64,000 nt of DNA from an uncultured Ectothiorhodospiraceae bacterium. Its GTDB lineage: Bacteria; Pseudomonadota; Gammaproteobacteria; XJ16; Halofilaceae. This document shows positions 60,364 to 64,000 of this stretch, one piece after another. Each line of letters starts with the position of its first letter. The stretch's first letter is position 1. The position numbers and the translations under genes are program-made. The notes under the pieces are model-generated. The model did not search any database, was not told the DNA's origin, and worked only from the letters and a program-made list of their open reading frames with translations. The stretch spans positions 1 through 64,000 of the forward strand of contig CAJXKK010000006.1 of assembly GCA_913055615.1 (NCBI GenBank), given 5' to 3'.

Positions 60364-61278
60364 ATGGATACCGCCGATCTCGAACTGTTCGCACGGGTCG
60401 TGGCGCTGGGGAGTTTTTCCGAAGCCGCTCGTGCCTTCGATCTGACTCCGGCGGCCGTCAGCAAGCGTATGGCGCGGCTGGAACGACAATTCGATGTTCG
60501 CCTGTTTCAGCGTACGACCCGCCGGCTCCGTACCACCGCCGAGGGCGCCACGTTCCATCGCCACGCCTTGCGGATCCTTGCGGATGCCGAAGCCGCGCGC
60601 GAGGCGATGTCGCGGCGTTCAACCGAGCCGGCCGGTCTGCTGCGAATCACCGCGCCGGCCTCGTTTGGCCGGATGCACATCTCGCCGGTCGTGCCGGCAT
60701 TCATGGAACGCTACCCGGAGGTCGCACTCGATCTGTCCCTGACCGATGGTCTGGTCGATCTGGTCGAGGAGGGGCTCGATCTGGCGATCCGGATCGTGCA
60801 GCCGGCCGATTCGAGCATGATCGCCCGTCGTCTGGCCCCGAACCGGCGCGTGCTGTGCGCCGCGCCGAAGTATCTGGAGCGTTACGGCACGCCCTCGACA
60901 CCGGCCGAACTGGCCGATCACGACTGCCTGGTCATGCACCATCAGCATGTGTGGACGCTGGAGTCACCCGACGGTGCCGAGCGTGTGCGCGTGTCCGGTT
61001 CTCTGCAGACCAACAATGCCGAGGTCCTGCGCGATGCGGCCGTCGCCGGCATCGGTATCGCGCGCAAATCGACCTGGGATGTCGGTCATCTCCTCCAAAG
61101 TGGTGAACTCGTACCGGTCCTGCCCGAATATGCGGTCTCTACCCACGTGGCGATCCATGCGATGTACCCGAGCGCACGGTTCCTGGCGCCGCGCGTAGGC
61201 GCCTTTATCCGGTTCCTGCAGAACTGCTTCGGGGATCCGCCCTACTGGGACCGGAGCGATCAGGAGTCCGCGCTATAG
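60364..61278 (+). CDS. LysR family transcriptional regulator
   Basis: A 304-residue regulator of the CrgA-like type. FARVVALGSFSEAARAFDLT plus PAAVSKRMARLERQFDVRLF is the helix-turn-helix, RTTRRLRTTAEGATFHRHAL the linker, and DLVEEGLDLAIRIVQPADSS the effector domain. It precedes and runs in the same direction as the oxidoreductase and racemase-like genes and probably regulates them. Confidence 0.92.
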   Translation: MDTADLELFARVVALGSFSEAARAFDLTPAAVSKRMARLERQFDVRLFQRTTRRLRTTAEGATFHRHALRILADAEAAREAMSRRSTEPAGLLRITAPASFGRMHISPVVPAFMERYPEVALDLSLTDGLVDLVEEGLDLAIRIVQPADSSMIARRLAPNRRVLCAAPKYLERYGTPSTPAELADHDCLVMHHQHVWTLESPDGAERVRVSGSLQTNNAEVLRDAAVAGIGIARKSTWDVGHLLQSGELVPVLPEYAVSTHVAIHAMYPSARFLAPRVGAFIRFLQNCFGDPPYWDRSDQESAL

Positions 61279-61411
61279 CGTCCCCATTGTCATAACCACC
61301 CCGAGAACGCTCCGTCGTGCGTGCGCAGACAGGGGGACTGGGCCTGGTGCTGTCCGCATGCAGCGTGAATAATGGTGCATTCGATCGATTGTTACCCGGA
61401 TAGGCGAGGAG

Positions 61412-62581
61412 ATGGCCGTGAGCTCCGACAATATCCCTTCCACCATGGCGGCGATGCTGCTCATCGGCCATGGTGGCACCGATAAGCTGGTGTACCACGA
61501 GGATGTGCCCACACCCGAACCCGGACCGGGGCAAGTGCTCGTCAAGGTCACCGCTACCGCCAAGAACAATACCGACCGCAAGGCACGCGAGGGGCTGTAC
61601 CCGACCAAAGAAAAGGGCGATGTCACCTCGTTCGCGATGGGCGGGTCGCCAACATTCACGTTCCCGCGTATCCAGGGCGCGGACGTGGCCGGGCGTGTGG
61701 TCGCGGTGGGGGAAGGGGTTTGCGATGCGCGTATCGGTGAGCGCGGGCTGCTGGATTTCAACCTGTACGCGGACGAACGCCGCGATATCAACCTGACGCC
61801 GGATTACTACGGCCACGGTGCCGACGGCGGTTTCGCCGAATACATCGCCGTGCCGTCGGATCAGTTCCATTCGGTGCCCAATCCCGACCTCGCCGATGCC
61901 GAACTGGCCGCGATGGGCATGTGCTCCTGTCAGACCGCGGTGCACATGCTGAACGTGGCACATGTGCGGGCAGGGGAGCGTGTGCTCGTGACCGGTGCCA
62001 GCGGCGGCGTCGGCACGGCGCTGATCCAGCTCTGCCGGGTCGTGGGCGCGATCCCCTACGCGCTCAGTCAACAGGACAAGGCGGGTTCGCTGATCGAACT
62101 CGGTGCCGAGGCCGTGCTCGACCGTTCCGATATGGACGGGTTCGTCGATCGCGTGCGCGATGTGACCGGCGGTGAGCCAATCGATGCGGTGATGGATCTC
62201 GTCGGCGGCACCATGACTGATCGCTTCATCGATACGATGATCTTCGATATGCGACGCCGGACGACCTATCCGCGCCTGAGCATCGCCGGCGCGAGCGGCG
62301 GCAATCTCAGCGAGATCATGTGGACGCGGATTTATCTCTATCAGGTGCAGATCTTCGGCGTTTCGCACGGCACCCGGGCAGAGGCCGAACAGCTCATCGA
62401 GTGGATCCGTGGCGGCAGGCTTCGGCCGGTGCTGCATGCCGCGTTCCGGCTGTCGGATCTGCGCGCGGCCGAGGACTACTTCGTCAATCGCGGCAGCGGT
62501 TTCCTCGGCAAGATCGTGATTGTGCCGAATTCGGAATGGGAAGAGCATGGGGCCCCGTATGCACTGGAGGGCATGGTGTGA
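61412..62581 (+). CDS. MDR family (zinc-less) quinone/alcohol oxidoreductase
   Basis: A 389-residue NADPH-dependent oxidoreductase. GRVVAVGEGVCDARIGERGL gives the catalytic-domain turn, VLVTGASGGVGTALIQLCRV the nucleotide site, and RGSGFLGKIVIV the C-terminal strand. The structural zinc cysteines are missing, which points to a quinone- or enone-reductase type. It ends GTGTGA, overlapping the start of the racemase-like gene. The pair likely acts on one substrate. Confidence 0.88.
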   Translation: MAVSSDNIPSTMAAMLLIGHGGTDKLVYHEDVPTPEPGPGQVLVKVTATAKNNTDRKAREGLYPTKEKGDVTSFAMGGSPTFTFPRIQGADVAGRVVAVGEGVCDARIGERGLLDFNLYADERRDINLTPDYYGHGADGGFAEYIAVPSDQFHSVPNPDLADAELAAMGMCSCQTAVHMLNVAHVRAGERVLVTGASGGVGTALIQLCRVVGAIPYALSQQDKAGSLIELGAEAVLDRSDMDGFVDRVRDVTGGEPIDAVMDLVGGTMTDRFIDTMIFDMRRRTTYPRLSIAGASGGNLSEIMWTRIYLYQVQIFGVSHGTRAEAEQLIEWIRGGRLRPVLHAAFRLSDLRAAEDYFVNRGSGFLGKIVIVPNSEWEEHGAPYALEGMV

Positions 62582-63618
62582 GCGATGCGCTGACCCTGCA
62601 GTTGATCGACACGCATGCCGGCGGCGATGTCAGTCGCATCGTGGTCGGTGGCATCAAGGACCTGCCCGGGAACACCGTCCGCGAACGCATGGAGTATCTG
62701 CAGGCCGATGCCGATGGGCTGCGCAGGCTGCTCCTGTTTGAGCCCTACGGGATCCCCGAGATGTCGGTCGACCTGATCGTCCCCGCCAGTGACCCGGCGG
62801 CGGCCGCCGGCTACATCATCATGGAGGTGATGGGCTATCCAGTCTATTCCGGTTCCAACACCCTGTGTACCGCGATGGCGGTGTTGGAGAGCGGCATCGT
62901 GGGGAAACGCGAAGGGCTCCAGCGGTTCATGCTCGAGGCACCGGCCGGGCTGGTGCAGATCGAAGCGCGCGTGACCAACGGGGTCGTCGAGGCGGTGACC
63001 GCCGAGGGCCTGCCGAGCTATATCGATACCTATCGGGCCGTCATCGATGTGCCATCCATCGGCGAGGTGACCTACAGCATCGCCTACAGCGGCGGGTTCT
63101 ATGCGCTGGTCGACGCGACCGAACTCGGGTTCTCGCTGACCCGCGACGAAGAGTCGCGTATCGCCGCCTGCGCGTATGACATCGTGGAGGCGATCCGCGC
63201 CAAGAGCGTGTTTTCCCATTACAGTCTCGGGAATGTCGGCCCGCTGCCGTTCCTGCATTTCATGGGGCCGGTCGAGAAGGTGGCGGATGATTTCTATCGC
63301 TCGCGCTCGACGACCTACGTCCATCCGGGCGTGATCTGCCGCAGCACGACCGGTACCGGCACCTCCGCCCGGCTTGCGCTGATGCACTACGAGAACCGGA
63401 TCGTTCCGGGGGATCGACTCGAGACCGTATCCCTGCGCGATACCACGTTCATCGGCGAGTTGACCTGTATCAGTGAAGCCGGCGGCCATGACGTGGTCGA
63501 GAACACGATCACCGGCCGCAGTTATTTGCTCGCGCGCTCGGAGATCGTCGTCAACTGCGATGATCCGATGGTGGACTGTACGGGGCTGCGCCACATCCTG
63601 CGGGACGATTCGTTATAG
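62578..63618 (+). CDS. Proline racemase-family protein with Ser/Thr active site
   Basis: A 346-residue member of the proline racemase/hydroxyproline epimerase fold. Known enzymes use two cysteines (MCGHNT and SPCGTGT contexts) or, in trans-3-hydroxyproline dehydratase, Cys and Thr. Here the first place is YSGSNTLCTAM (Ser91) and the second STTGTGTSARLAL (Thr258). Both Cys are thus replaced, so racemase activity by the usual mechanism is unlikely and a dehydratase or other reaction must be considered. The GTG start at 62578 overlaps the previous stop and couples the genes. Confidence 0.85.
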   Translation: MSDALTLQLIDTHAGGDVSRIVVGGIKDLPGNTVRERMEYLQADADGLRRLLLFEPYGIPEMSVDLIVPASDPAAAAGYIIMEVMGYPVYSGSNTLCTAMAVLESGIVGKREGLQRFMLEAPAGLVQIEARVTNGVVEAVTAEGLPSYIDTYRAVIDVPSIGEVTYSIAYSGGFYALVDATELGFSLTRDEESRIAACAYDIVEAIRAKSVFSHYSLGNVGPLPFLHFMGPVEKVADDFYRSRSTTYVHPGVICRSTTGTGTSARLALMHYENRIVPGDRLETVSLRDTTFIGELTCISEAGGHDVVENTITGRSYLLARSEIVVNCDDPMVDCTGLRHILRDDSL

Positions 63619-63657
63619 CGAGCGGTGGTTTCCTGCCGCCGCGGCGCGATGGTCCGG

Positions 63658-63686
63658 CTGATAGGCGCATGCGTCTGGTCTATAAT
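63658..63686 (+). promoter_or_regulatory. Sigma-70-type promoter for the right-edge gene
   Basis: CTGATA at 63658 and a perfect TATAAT at 63681-63686, 17 bp apart, lie 41 bp upstream of the next start codon. It gives that gene a start of its own, separate from the racemase-like unit. Confidence 0.65.
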
Positions 63687-63726
63687 GTCTTACAGGCATG
63701 GTGACCACTGCAGAGAGGTCGTAGCG

Positions 63727-64000
63727 ATGGGTAAGACTGGAAAAGGCCAGGGCCCGGGCCCTGACCAAGAGGCGGGCGCGGCGGTCAGCGGATCGCGTGA
63801 AGCGATGCTCGGCTCGCACGGCCTGCGCGTGTCAAAGGCATCGGGGACCACGCCGGCGACGCGGCCGGACGATTCACGGCCCTCGGCGTACGCGGATGAT
63901 ACGCCCGAGCCGGTAGCCGATGACGAGGTGCACGCCTCGCGCGAGGCCAGCCTTGGCGGCACGGCGACCGGGAACCACCCCGCCGGCGGGCTCGCGCCCG
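63727..64000 (+). CDS. Partial gene at right edge, unknown polar protein
   Basis: An open frame that runs off the window. It begins MGKTGKGQGPGPDQEAGAAV and stays rich in Gly, Ala, Ser and Asp, with no recognisable fold in the 91 residues seen. GAGAGGTCGTAGCG before the ATG is a fair ribosome site, and a consensus promoter precedes it, so the frame is real although the rest lies outside. The start is compatible with a disordered N-terminal extension of a longer enzyme. Confidence 0.6.
   Translation, partial: MGKTGKGQGPGPDQEAGAAVSGSREAMLGSHGLRVSKASGTTPATRPDDSRPSAYADDTPEPVADDEVHASREASLGGTATGNHPAGGLAP

Noticed and set aside
1-64000. tRNA or rRNA genes
   Set aside because: No T-loop GGTTCGAATCC-type motif with fitting arms and no rRNA signatures were found on reading both strands by eye.

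Overview
The window is a GC-rich, densely packed stretch of a gammaproteobacterial chromosome. This is inferred from pepA beside holC with valS further along, divergent lptFG, parE and parC close together, and pqiABC, xerD, tex and dsbC-type genes. The codon style and gene set resemble Chromatiales/Ectothiorhodospiraceae-like bacteria, but the sequence alone does not fix the genus. I saw no rRNA, tRNA, CRISPR array, integrase-bearing island or complete insertion sequence.

Left part (1-20 kb) is mostly housekeeping. valS, a hypothetical gene, holC and pepA lie on the minus strand, with a cobalamin-binding-type protein gene and a nested inverted repeat set between valS and the rest. lptF-lptG follow in the other direction, then an RDD membrane protein, a lysine-rich histone-H1-like protein, xerD, a DsbC-like disulfide isomerase, a PepSY membrane protein, parE, a GxxExxY protein, a 5'-nucleotidase and parC. 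A family of 10-bp-periodic repeats (GAACCACAGATGGACACAGA-type) occurs only in this part: two copies at the left edge, a nested pair of pairs at 3950-4265, a pair exactly enclosing the GxxExxY gene, and an 'empty' pair before parC.

Middle part (20-36 kb) is accessory and partly decayed: an MTHFR-like protein, a PAS protein, a HIT hydrolase, a diguanylate cyclase with an intact GGDEF and I-site, a divergent ATP-grasp/CocE hydrolase pair, an intact MFS transporter, remnants of a cytochrome c, a desaturase and a second MFS transporter, and an aminomethyltransferase-family gene divergent from a LysR regulator. tex and pqiABC (lipid transport) follow.

Right part (40-64 kb) mixes sulfur proteins (periplasmic rhodanese, DsrE-like), an amine/amino-acid cluster (M20 deacetylase, DUF1028, RidA-like, flavin monooxygenase), an M42 peptidase, envelope genes (L,D-transpeptidase, serine hydrolase, CidA/LrgB), a branched-chain aminotransferase, and two LysR-linked metabolic units (azoreductase; oxidoreductase plus a proline-racemase homologue with atypical active-site residues). 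A 163-bp MITE-like palindrome sits inside a REP-like hairpin near 45.3 kb. Remnants of an amino-acid ABC transporter and a D-2-hydroxyacid dehydrogenase show continuing gene loss. The most promising lead is the decamer-repeat family and its GxxExxY cargo gene.
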